21,987 bases of DNA, from assembly GCA_044238875.1 (NCBI GenBank), contig JBIICM010000019.1, positions 1-21,987 of the forward strand. Direction: 5' to 3'. The stretch is from JAIBAI01 sp044238875 (lineage in GTDB: Bacteria > Bacteroidota > Bacteroidia > M30B66). The notes under the pieces were generated by a model. It searched no databases and was not told where the DNA came from. It worked only from the letters and a program-made list of their open reading frames with translations. This document shows positions 14,912-21,987 of the stretch, one piece after another (position 1 is the first letter of the stretch; every line of letters begins with the position of its first letter). A program made the position numbers and the translations under genes.

Positions 14912-16420
14912 TCAGGAATGAAAAAGCTTCCATGCCGCAGGCAGACTACTGATGATGTCGCCGGCAATCATGCCCTGCATGCTATAGTTTTCAGCTGCAA
15001 GGTCACCGGCAAGTCCGTGAATAAATACTCCTATACAGGCCGCCTCTTCGGGCGTATAATGCTGAGCAAGTAAGCCTGTGATAATGCCGGTAAGCACATC
15101 TCCGCTGCCCGCAGTAGCCATGCCCGGATTACCGGTACTGTTGAAAATAACCCTGCCATCCGGCAAAATAATGCGGGTATAGGCGTCTTTCAATACCAGA
15201 ATCAGGTAATATTTCTGTGAGATTTCCCTTGCTTTTTCGAGCCTTTCCCAGGCTGTATTTGAGCTTCCGGCCAAACGGTCAAACTCTCCCGGATGAGGTG
15301 TCAGGATAGAATTTGCCTGAATAAAGGCCAGCCATGTTTTGTTCAGCGACAGCAGGTTAATCCCGTCAGCATCAATAACCATGGGCCCGGCTGATTCCTG
15401 TATGATAAATTTCAGCAGGCGGGCAGTGTCGTCATGTGTGCCGGCTCCCGGGCCAAAACCTATTGCGGTGTAGCTGTCTGGCGCGAACCTGAGTGGCTCC
15501 AGGTGATCGGCTGCGCCGGCTGTCAGGCTCATGGCTTCGGGCAGGGCAGCCTGCAATGCAAGGGCGCAGACCGGCGGCGTTAATACGGTTACCAGTCCGG
15601 CGCCGCTTCTTAGACAGGCCTCAGCGGCCATTGCTACGGCTCCGCAACGTCCGCTTGAACCGCCGGCTACTAAGGCATGTCCGTATGTTCCTTTGTGACT
15701 GAAAGCATTACGTTTCCTGAGCAGTTTAGCAAGCTGCGGTTGTATTTGATAAGCATAGGCACCGATCATCCCTTCAGGCTCGTCGAGACCTATGTCAAGC
15801 ACCTCCCACTGACCGGTGAATTTTTCTGATTCGCTGAAGAAAAACATCAGCCGCGGGCAATGAAAACACAGCGTTATATCGGCCATTATGGCTGATGCCT
15901 TTTCGGGCAAGGGCTGATCTGCATTAAAACCGCTGGGAATATCAATTGAAATGAATGATACAGATGGAGTTTTTAAATTATTCAGCGTGTTTACAATATT
16001 CGCCAGTTCATCCGTCAGCGGAAGTCTGATTCCGCTGCCCAGCAGGGCATCAATCAACACAGTACCTTCTGCAAGGCGCTCAGGAATGGGATGGTGACCA
16101 AACGTATAAATTTCGATTTTAAGTGCTCTGACCCTTTCGAGATTCCTGTGGTTTTCGTCACTGCGTTTGTCGGCATTTGTGAGCCACACGCTTACCTGCG
16201 ATCCGGCCTGCTTTAACAGTCTGGCAATTGCCAGTCCGTCGCCACCGTTGTTGCCATTTCCGCAAAAAACAATGTAAGGGCGGTTGTTTCCGAAATGCGC
16301 TGCGATCCAATTGTAACAGGCTACTGCAGCCCTTTCCATCAGATCAACAGAACTGATGCCCTGGTTTTCGATACTGTATGCATCACATGCCCTGATTTGT
16401 TCGGTACTGAGTATGTTCAC
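14912..16420 (-). CDS. nnr: Bifunctional NAD(P)H-hydrate epimerase / ADP-dependent dehydratase
   Basis: This 502-residue fusion protein repairs hydrated NADH and NADPH. The epimerase half (about 1-220) interconverts the R and S hydrates and shows CGNGNNGGDGLAIARLL (53-69) and D124 in IDALLGSG. The dehydratase half (about 230-500, ribokinase-like fold) removes water using ADP or ATP. It shows HKGTYGHALVAGG (242-254), LTPHPGEFDRL (373-383) and AGSGDVL (437-443) with the catalytic D441. The start is GTG (16420), 2 nt after the stop of the upstream gene, and the sequence from it matches the family N-terminus. It is the last gene of the minus-strand cluster. Length and domain order are normal. Confidence 0.95.
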   Translation of the reverse strand: MNILSTEQIRACDAYSIENQGISSVDLMERAAVACYNWIAAHFGNNRPYIVFCGNGNNGGDGLAIARLLKQAGSQVSVWLTNADKRSDENHRNLERVRALKIEIYTFGHHPIPERLAEGTVLIDALLGSGIRLPLTDELANIVNTLNNLKTPSVSFISIDIPSGFNADQPLPEKASAIMADITLCFHCPRLMFFFSESEKFTGQWEVLDIGLDEPEGMIGAYAYQIQPQLAKLLRKRNAFSHKGTYGHALVAGGSSGRCGAVAMAAEACLRSGAGLVTVLTPPVCALALQAALPEAMSLTAGAADHLEPLRFAPDSYTAIGFGPGAGTHDDTARLLKFIIQESAGPMVIDADGINLLSLNKTWLAFIQANSILTPHPGEFDRLAGSSNTAWERLEKAREISQKYYLILVLKDAYTRIILPDGRVIFNSTGNPGMATAGSGDVLTGIITGLLAQHYTPEEAACIGVFIHGLAGDLAAENYSMQGMIAGDIISSLPAAWKLFHS

Positions 16421-16422
16421 GT

Positions 16423-18093
16423 TTAATGCTGGCCTAAAAAGACACGTTTATTTTTCCTGAATTTGGATGAAAGAATGCTGATCAGGTAAATGCCCTGCGC
16501 CTGATTACCGGTTTCGAGCATATATGTTCCGCTTCCGGCTTTCAGCAAAACATTTTCTTCCTTGATTATCATTCTGCCTGAAACATCCTGTAAAATCACC
16601 GATACCCGTTCATCATTTTGTGCAAGGTAAGATAGGGTAAGGTTATTTCCGGATACTGCGGGCAAAATATCCAGTTTCAGTCCGGTAGAATCAGCCCATG
16701 AAAAATCGCCGCTATCCTTTTGCATGCCGTATTGCATGAAATACAGGTTATGAAACAGTAAGTAGTCAATGCCGTTAAAATGACCTTCAAAAGAGCGATC
16801 ATTGCAAGGGGCTATGCGCGGCTGAACGAAAATACAGTCGCGGTTCCACACCGGGTTGCTGATCACGCGGCAGCTGATCGGATCGGTATATCTGCGAGGG
16901 CCGGTTTGATCCATTGCAGCCAGCATGGCTTCCATTTCAGCCTTTCTGTATCCGCAATCAGGCCGCTGATCATGCAATACACTATAGGCATTTTGAAAAA
17001 TTTTGTATTCAGGATTGATAAAAGAAGCAGTTTTATTCAGCAGCAGTAAGGTTGAATTCTCCGGAAACCCGTTGAGTGCGTTGCTCACACTGAGCAGCAT
17101 AATAGCCATGATCTGATTCAGACTTGCAAGCGATACACCTGACCACATTGCACCTGTAAAGTTGCTCCAGAGATTTTTATGGTTTCTTGCCGTTGCATTA
17201 AACCAGGGATTTATCTGGTCATTTTCTTTTTGTCGTGATTTTGACAGCGGGTATTCAATGCCGTTCACAAGATGGTTGGCGGCCACTGCAAGAAAGAATG
17301 AATAAACTTTGCCGTTCCCGCCAACATCACTGTCAAGCAGGCTATTACTAACCGGGTTTTTGATTTGGAAATCCGGGTCAAAAATCTGCATGAACCGTTT
17401 CACAATATTTCGGGCTTCCATTCTCAAAAAAAGACCGTTGTACTGCACCACATCCGGAATCAGCTTGCATACGAATGCAAGGCCAAATAGCAGGTGATAC
17501 AGCTGATCCTGACTTGCCGGATGGGGATGTTTGCTAAACTGATCAGCTACAATCCAGTTACCGGTTCCGTTGCCATGCCTTACCGGCTGATCGCCTTCGT
17601 ATTGCAGGTGCCACCCTGGCGGAACATCCTCCCTGATAAGATATCCGTTCAGGTTACCTTTGAGGGTGTCGTTCCAGCAGGAGCTTTCGCGCCTGTATTG
17701 TTTATTGGCATGATCCCAGCTGAGGCCTGAAACAGGCGAACATTGCAGGTATTCGGCATAGCGATCAAGCCTGTTGATAGCCCCGAGGGCGAAATAAAGC
17801 TCACGCAGCGCAGGTTCTTTTGGTAAGCCCCGCTGTTCGAGCAAGTGATACTCTGTGGCCAGCAGGGCGATGTACCAGCCCAGCTGCCGCGTGGTTTCAT
17901 CCTCAAACACCAGCTGATTGTTCAGTGAATCATACCAGCTGGCAGGCAAACTGCAACCATGACAATCGCCGGGTATGAGGTAACGGTTAAGCAATCGCGC
18001 CCTGAGCGTTTTGTAATTTTCAAGCGGATACGCTTGCTGAGCGCAGATTGCTGAACTCAGCAGAAGCAGGCATACCAGTACCCTGAAATACAT
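16423..18093 (-). CDS. Unrecognised secreted protein with T9SS-like sorting domain
   Basis: I do not recognise the main domain of this 556-residue protein. A signal peptide covers about 1-18 (LLLLSSAICA, probable cleavage before QQAYP). Residues 20-465 look mostly helical, with aromatic-rich segments such as TRQLGWYIALLATEYHLL (68-85) and QDQLYHLLFGLAFVCKLIPD. That pattern could suit an alpha-helical toroid, but no catalytic motif is evident. Eight or more cysteines are present, including C44-x2-C47. From about 470 a beta-rich tail (VSVILQDVSGRMI, GIYLISI, basic end) fits a type A T9SS sorting domain. It is 35 nt after coaE and 2 nt before nnr, which argues for co-transcription but not for a shared function. 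Confidence 0.75.
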   Translation of the reverse strand: MYFRVLVCLLLLSSAICAQQAYPLENYKTLRARLLNRYLIPGDCHGCSLPASWYDSLNNQLVFEDETTRQLGWYIALLATEYHLLEQRGLPKEPALRELYFALGAINRLDRYAEYLQCSPVSGLSWDHANKQYRRESSCWNDTLKGNLNGYLIREDVPPGWHLQYEGDQPVRHGNGTGNWIVADQFSKHPHPASQDQLYHLLFGLAFVCKLIPDVVQYNGLFLRMEARNIVKRFMQIFDPDFQIKNPVSNSLLDSDVGGNGKVYSFFLAVAANHLVNGIEYPLSKSRQKENDQINPWFNATARNHKNLWSNFTGAMWSGVSLASLNQIMAIMLLSVSNALNGFPENSTLLLLNKTASFINPEYKIFQNAYSVLHDQRPDCGYRKAEMEAMLAAMDQTGPRRYTDPISCRVISNPVWNRDCIFVQPRIAPCNDRSFEGHFNGIDYLLFHNLYFMQYGMQKDSGDFSWADSTGLKLDILPAVSGNNLTLSYLAQNDERVSVILQDVSGRMIIKEENVLLKAGSGTYMLETGNQAQGIYLISILSSKFRKNKRVFLGQH

Positions 18094-18128
18094 CGTCAGA
18101 AAGCTTTCCGAAAATTACAAAATTCTGA

Positions 18129-18707
18129 TCATTTGAGTTTATCAAGAATTTCGAGTACCTGAGGTATCACCAGCTTTGATTCATCATTGATGATCAGGTA
18201 ATCAGCCTGTGCGTTTACTTTTTCGGCAGGCCACTGGCGTAACATCCGAAGTTTTACGGCTTCTTCGCTCAGGTTATTGCGCAGCATCACGCGCTTTATA
18301 CGAACCTCATCAGGAGCGCTTACCACAATTACACCATCGAGTTGCTTTTCTGAGCCGGTTTCAAAAATAATCGCAGCTTCCTTAATAAGCAGCGGAGCCT
18401 TGTTCAACAGAATCCAGTGCCTGAAATCTTCGGCAACGGCCGGATGTATAATGCGGTTGAGTTGTTCAAGTTTTTCGGGGTCATTGAAAACGATATTGCC
18501 AATTTGCGCGTAGTCTGGTGAATGGTCGGCCTTTATAACCGCGTTTCCGAAAAGTGAAATTATTTTTTCTCTTACCCTATCGTCATGCTGCATGAGCCAT
18601 TTACCGCGGTCGTCAGCATTGTAAACAGGCACACCAAGGACTTGAAAAATACGCGCCACGATGCTTTTTCCGCTGCCGATCCCACCGGTAAGACCATATA
18701 CTTTCAT
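18129..18707 (-). CDS. coaE: Dephospho-CoA kinase
   Basis: This 192-residue P-loop kinase catalyses the last step of coenzyme A synthesis, phosphorylating the 3'-hydroxyl of dephospho-CoA. Walker A is GGIGSGKS (8-15). Also visible are YNADDRGKWLM, the IIHPAVAEDF segment, the lid region, and QADYLIIND near the C-terminus. A longer frame begins at TTG (18725). The ATG at 18707 is preferred because it puts MKVYGLTGG at the N-terminus and overlaps the upstream stop as ATGA (18704-18707). Confidence 0.96.
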   Translation of the reverse strand: MKVYGLTGGIGSGKSIVARIFQVLGVPVYNADDRGKWLMQHDDRVREKIISLFGNAVIKADHSPDYAQIGNIVFNDPEKLEQLNRIIHPAVAEDFRHWILLNKAPLLIKEAAIIFETGSEKQLDGVIVVSAPDEVRIKRVMLRNNLSEEAVKLRMLRQWPAEKVNAQADYLIINDESKLVIPQVLEILDKLK

Positions 18708-19675
18708 CTGTTTTTTACAATGCAATCAATGTAATCGGGTTTGAGTCTGATATTGCTAACGCCCGATGGCTGTTTGTGCAGATTTACTTTTAGTTTTGTT
18801 CCGCGCAGTGTTTTCATATCAATGGTTAGCTGAAACGAATCAGGCCGCAATGCGGCATATCTGCTCAGTGCTACTTCACACGACAGGCGAATCATTGACG
18901 GAGATAGGTCAACGCAATCGCGTTTGATGAGATTTTCTGCTCGGATGGGGATATCAAAAATAGCTTCTGTATATTTTTCTACCGGAATGAACACATTGGC
19001 TTCTGCAGGTGAGTAATCAAGTTCAGCTTGAGGTGATTTGATTTTTACCTTATAACTGCGATTTCCATTGATACCTGATAGTTTGAGTGTTTCTCCTTCG
19101 AGATAATTTATGCTATTGAGGATTTCTGCCGGTCCGGAAATATGAACACTGTCGGGGCTTGATTCAATTGTTCCGGCGAGGCCGAACCCTTTTTCAAAAT
19201 CAAGGCTTACCGGTATGCGCAGCGGAACTTTTCTGAACCCCTGTCTGAAAAAGTTAAAAAAGATGGTATCCGGATTTGAACGAATGGCTTTAACATCATT
19301 ATGCAGCCGGTTAAAGTATTCAATACCGTTTACCGTGGCCAGAAAGGCGCCACCTTTTGCCGGATGACCGCTCATGCCGATATGATATCCGTTCAGCATC
19401 AGCGCTGCTTTTTCAGGGTTGAGCAGATAGGTGATAAGCTGATAACCTTCGCCGGTAATTTCAAGCTCAACATTGGCCGGTAGTTTTTCAAAGAGAAAAC
19501 TGTCGGCAGGCATGTTAATATAATTCACAGGCACCTTTATGATGGTGCTGTAATAGCCGTTGAAAGCAATCAATACCCAGAACAGCGATGAAATTAAAAG
19601 ACAAACCAGAAATACCGGCAGGGTATTCCTTAGCTTGCCTTTCAGGCGGAACATGGAGCGGGATTTCCCGGCCAT
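18704..19675 (-). CDS. YbbR-like domain protein
   Basis: This 323-residue protein is anchored by one N-terminal transmembrane helix (about 18-40, LPVFLVCLLISSLFWVLIAF). The rest is extracytoplasmic YbbR-like beta repeats, for example the SFLFEKLPANVELEITGEG strand pattern and VHISGPAEILNSI. YbbR/CdaR proteins regulate diadenylate cyclase in Firmicutes. No cyclase gene is adjacent here, so the role in this organism is open. It sits 6 nt after yajC and overlaps coaE by 4 nt, the conserved Bacteroidota arrangement. Confidence 0.88.
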   Translation of the reverse strand: MAGKSRSMFRLKGKLRNTLPVFLVCLLISSLFWVLIAFNGYYSTIIKVPVNYINMPADSFLFEKLPANVELEITGEGYQLITYLLNPEKAALMLNGYHIGMSGHPAKGGAFLATVNGIEYFNRLHNDVKAIRSNPDTIFFNFFRQGFRKVPLRIPVSLDFEKGFGLAGTIESSPDSVHISGPAEILNSINYLEGETLKLSGINGNRSYKVKIKSPQAELDYSPAEANVFIPVEKYTEAIFDIPIRAENLIKRDCVDLSPSMIRLSCEVALSRYAALRPDSFQLTIDMKTLRGTKLKVNLHKQPSGVSNIRLKPDYIDCIVKNR

Positions 19676-19681
19676 GATGCG

Positions 19682-20005
19682 TTATTTGGCAGGCTGCAGC
19701 TGATCAGCAGTTCCTGTAGCTACTGCCGTTTTTTCAATCTTCAGCTTTCCGCCGCCATCAGTTTCAATCATAAAGGTGGTTTCCTGCACATCTGTGATTT
19801 TTCCGTGAATACCACCGATGGTAATGATTTTATCACCCTTGCCCAATGACTCTCTGAATTTCTTGGCTTCCTTGGCCTTTTTCATCTGAGGCCTGATCAT
19901 AAAGAAATAAAAAACGCCAAAAATCAGCACCAGCATAAGGATCTGGCTCAGCCCTCCTCCGGATTGGCCCGTAGGAGGCGCCATCAGTAAAAATGATTTT
20001 ATCAT
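19682..20005 (-). CDS. yajC: Preprotein translocase accessory subunit YajC
   Basis: This 107-residue protein has one transmembrane helix (about 22-41, QILMLVLIFGVFYFFMIRPQ) followed by a basic stretch and a small beta domain with LGKGDKIITIGGIHGKI, all standard for YajC. YajC associates with SecDF and assists Sec export, but secD and secF are not in the window. The genes on both sides are 6 and 12 nt away. Confidence 0.95.
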   Translation of the reverse strand: MIKSFLLMAPPTGQSGGGLSQILMLVLIFGVFYFFMIRPQMKKAKEAKKFRESLGKGDKIITIGGIHGKITDVQETTFMIETDGGGKLKIEKTAVATGTADQLQPAK

Positions 20006-20017
20006 GTTGTTAGTTGT

Positions 20018-20485
20018 TTAGTTATCTTTTGCGTTACCTTTTACAAACCCCGAGAGGTAAATCATGTGTTTGGAGGGTTCGGTATTGGCGTAAACGGTTA
20101 CTGATTTCTCAGCTTTTCCTGCCCTTCTTTCGCTATCAAACACCACATTGATTACACCGCTTTGACCCGGTTTTATGGGTTCTTTCGGCCATTCAGGCAC
20201 TGTGCATCCACAGCTGCCTGAAGCACTGGCAATTACAAGATCGTTGTTACCGATGTTACTGAACCTGAAAGCATGTGAAACCTTTTCGCCTTCGAGCACT
20301 TCGCCGAAGCGGAAGGTGTCTTCTTCAAAACGGATCTTACTAACGGGCAGATCTGACTTCCCTTCGGCAGTTTGGCTATTGGTAACAATATCGGCAGTTA
20401 CTCTGATATCTTTCTTTTCATCGCAGGAGACCAAAACGAATACCAGCGGAAGTGAACATGCAAACAGAATGCGTTTTGTTTTCAT
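20018..20485 (-). CDS. DUF1573 lipoprotein
   Basis: This 155-residue protein has a lipoprotein signal peptide with lipobox LVSC, so C21 should be lipidated. A DUF1573 domain follows: FGEVLEGEKVSHAFRFSNIGNNDLVI, SGSCGCTVPEWPKEPIKPG and a C-terminal Ig-like strand pattern. The SCGC pair and the fold suggest an ASPM/SPD-2/Hydin-type immunoglobulin-like domain. Its biochemical function is unknown. Linkage to yajC and coaE is common in Bacteroidota. The ATG at 20485 is 28 nt after maf. Confidence 0.92.
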   Translation of the reverse strand: MKTKRILFACSLPLVFVLVSCDEKKDIRVTADIVTNSQTAEGKSDLPVSKIRFEEDTFRFGEVLEGEKVSHAFRFSNIGNNDLVIASASGSCGCTVPEWPKEPIKPGQSGVINVVFDSERRAGKAEKSVTVYANTEPSKHMIYLSGFVKGNAKDN

Positions 20486-20513
20486 AAGGAGTGCAAAAAT
20501 AGTAAAATCAGTT

Positions 20514-21098
20514 TCAGAAGGCCATCAATTCTGCATACAACTCATGCAAGGGTAAACCCATGACATTAAAAAACGAACCCTTGATATCATTTACCCCAAC
20601 ATAGCCGATCCATTCCTGCACACCATAGGCTCCGGCTTTATCAAGCGGGCGGTAATTGTTTACGTACCAGCCGATCATTTCATCATCGAGCGCTCTGAAG
20701 CTCACTTCAGAAACGACATAAAAAGTATGCGATTTATGAATATCTCTGAGGCATACCGCTGTAATCACTTCATGTGTTTTACCGGCTATCTGATGCAGCA
20801 TTTGTTTTGCTTCATTCAGGTCAGACGGTTTGTTCAGCACCCTTCCATCGAGCCAAACAACAGTGTCGGCTGTGATGAGCAATTCATCCTCAGCCAGCTG
20901 ATCAAGTGCGGCTGCACTTTTCTTTTCGGCCAGATAAACGGGAATCTGTTCCCGCTGAAGTTCTACCGGAAAATTTTCTTCCACCTCATTGATTCTTACC
21001 TGAAAGGTAAGCCCTAAGCCCTGCAGCAATTGCTGCCTGCGTGGCGAAGCAGAACCCAGCACCAGTCTGAGCGGTTTTAATTTTTCATGCAATAGCAT
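20514..21098 (-). CDS. maf: Maf-family nucleoside triphosphate pyrophosphatase
   Basis: This 194-residue cytosolic enzyme hydrolyses non-canonical or excess nucleoside triphosphates (typically dTTP and UTP) to monophosphates. The S/R motif GSASPRR (15-21) binds phosphate, E40 lies in INEVEENF, and AEKK precedes ADTVV (77-81) with D78. KPSD (90-93) and GKTHEVITAV follow, all family marks. The probable subfamily is YhdE-like. The start at 21098 is 10 nt after the upstream prenyltransferase gene. Confidence 0.94.
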   Translation of the reverse strand: MLLHEKLKPLRLVLGSASPRRQQLLQGLGLTFQVRINEVEENFPVELQREQIPVYLAEKKSAAALDQLAEDELLITADTVVWLDGRVLNKPSDLNEAKQMLHQIAGKTHEVITAVCLRDIHKSHTFYVVSEVSFRALDDEMIGWYVNNYRPLDKAGAYGVQEWIGYVGVNDIKGSFFNVMGLPLHELYAELMAF

Positions 21099-21108
21099 CT
21101 CACATCAA

Positions 21109-21987
21109 TTAATTATACCTGAAAATAAAAAGGGCCAGCACGCCGCTCACAATAATCAGTTTGCAAACCAGTGAAGCCCTTGAATAATCAGACTTTTCAG
21201 CCGCTTTCCATACCAGGTAAGCGAGTGCCAGCATAGGAAACAATACCGAAATCAATGTAAACCAGAATAACAGAAACCATTCGGCCTGCCATAACATTTC
21301 AAGGGCAAAACCAAGCAGTCCGGCGGTGAAAAAAATCAGAAAAATCAGCAGCAACTTCGTACGACTTTCGCCAATCAGAATGGGCAGGGTGTGGCATCCG
21401 GCTGCGGCGTCGCCCTGCATGTCTTCCGTATCTTTGATTATTTCACGGATTAAATTGGTCAGAAAAGCAAAAAGTGATACACTTACAACCAGCATTGCCG
21501 CTTTATTGAGAAGCATACTTCCCGCACCGGGCACCAGAAAATCAAGTTTTCGCAGAGAGGGCATTGCTTCACTCGCAAATTCAAACAAGCCGGTGGTTAG
21601 CGGTACCATGGCTGCCAGCAAGGCAATCAGCAGGTTACCCGAAAGCAGTTGTTTTTTTAGATGCGATGAATAAAACCAAAGAGCCGCAATGCTAAAAAGC
21701 TGAATGGAAGCAAGTTTAATATTGCCTGCCCTGAAGGCGACCAGCATGCCAAGGGCGAGCCCCATAAAACTTAATAACAGGTGCGAAACAATGGCCTTTC
21801 TGCGACCCACAACACTGCCAATTACCATCCGTTCAGGTTTATTGATGCGATCGGCTTTCAGGTCAAAGTAGTCGTTGATAATATAACCGCCGGCTGCAAT
21901 GAGCAAAACGGAGGTCAGCAGCAGAAAAAAGTCAAATCCTTTCATGTGCAACCGCCAGTCGGCTATGCTGGCAGCACCTTCACCCAA
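21109..21987 (-). CDS. UbiA-family prenyltransferase (5' end cut by the window)
   Basis: This is an integral-membrane enzyme that transfers a polyprenyl group to an acceptor. In this visible frame of 292 residues the first Mg-diphosphate motif is NDYFDLKAD (38-46), followed by RINKPER. The second is KDTEDMQGD (185-193). Seven or more hydrophobic helices surround them. Bacteroidota homologues next to maf are commonly labelled geranylgeranylglycerol-phosphate geranylgeranyltransferase, but the acceptor is not established from sequence. The codon at the window edge is TTG, and the true start probably lies outside, with roughly 15-30 residues missing. Confidence 0.85.
   Translation of the reverse strand: MGEGAASIADWRLHMKGFDFFLLLTSVLLIAAGGYIINDYFDLKADRINKPERMVIGSVVGRRKAIVSHLLLSFMGLALGMLVAFRAGNIKLASIQLFSIAALWFYSSHLKKQLLSGNLLIALLAAMVPLTTGLFEFASEAMPSLRKLDFLVPGAGSMLLNKAAMLVVSVSLFAFLTNLIREIIKDTEDMQGDAAAGCHTLPILIGESRTKLLLIFLIFFTAGLLGFALEMLWQAEWFLLFWFTLISVLFPMLALAYLVWKAAEKSDYSRASLVCKLIIVSGVLALFIFRYN

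Overview
The window comes from a member of the Bacteroidota. Three proteins end in type IX secretion (T9SS) C-terminal sorting domains, including one that enters from the left edge. The order yajC - ybbR-like - coaE, with a DUF1573 lipoprotein and maf upstream, is typical of the phylum. Most starts lack a Shine-Dalgarno sequence. There is also a BBP2-type outer-membrane porin. Genus and species cannot be read from the sequence. No rRNA, tRNA, CRISPR array, intact insertion sequence or phage gene was seen.

Left block (1-9815). After the tail of a secreted protein (+ strand), four minus-strand genes read leftwards: a 1054-residue secreted protein with five tandem 132-residue repeats, mfd (transcription-repair coupling factor), a SulP anion transporter with a STAS domain, and tryptophanase (tnaA). 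Gaps are 15, 74 and 40 nt, so mfd at least is probably co-transcribed with the repeat protein. mfd starts at TTG behind a strong Shine-Dalgarno sequence.

Middle block (9816-13592), plus strand: a small SRPBCC-fold protein, a 5'-truncated remnant of a TolC-type efflux outer-membrane protein, a BBP2 porin, and the overlapping pair xseA-xseB (exonuclease VII).

Accessory pocket (13593-14911): a HEPN-MNT toxin-antitoxin-like pair lies between two non-coding stretches. The xseB-proximal stretch holds the first 23 codons of an Rpn-family PD-(D/E)XK nuclease/transposase, on the opposite strand and cut off at the xseB stop codon. A 35-codon frame and short repeats lie behind it. The two stretches share a degenerate 39-bp direct repeat (29/39 identical) that brackets the HEPN-MNT pair. 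The far stretch also holds strong hairpins. This looks like a small insertion hotspot and is the most unusual part of the window.

Right block (14912-21987), minus strand: a compact cluster of UbiA-family prenyltransferase (cut by the window edge), maf, DUF1573 lipoprotein, yajC, YbbR-like protein, coaE, an unrecognised secreted T9SS protein, and nnr (NAD(P)HX repair). Gaps are 2-35 nt with one ATGA overlap, so it probably forms one operon mixing envelope and cofactor functions.

I found no convincing complete new system. The best leads are the indel-free repeat architecture of the large secreted protein, the eroded Rpn/HEPN-MNT pocket, and the unassigned secreted protein fixed between coaE and nnr. 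Several starts were moved: the longest frames of tnaA, xseA, xseB and coaE begin at TTG, and internal ATG codons fit better.
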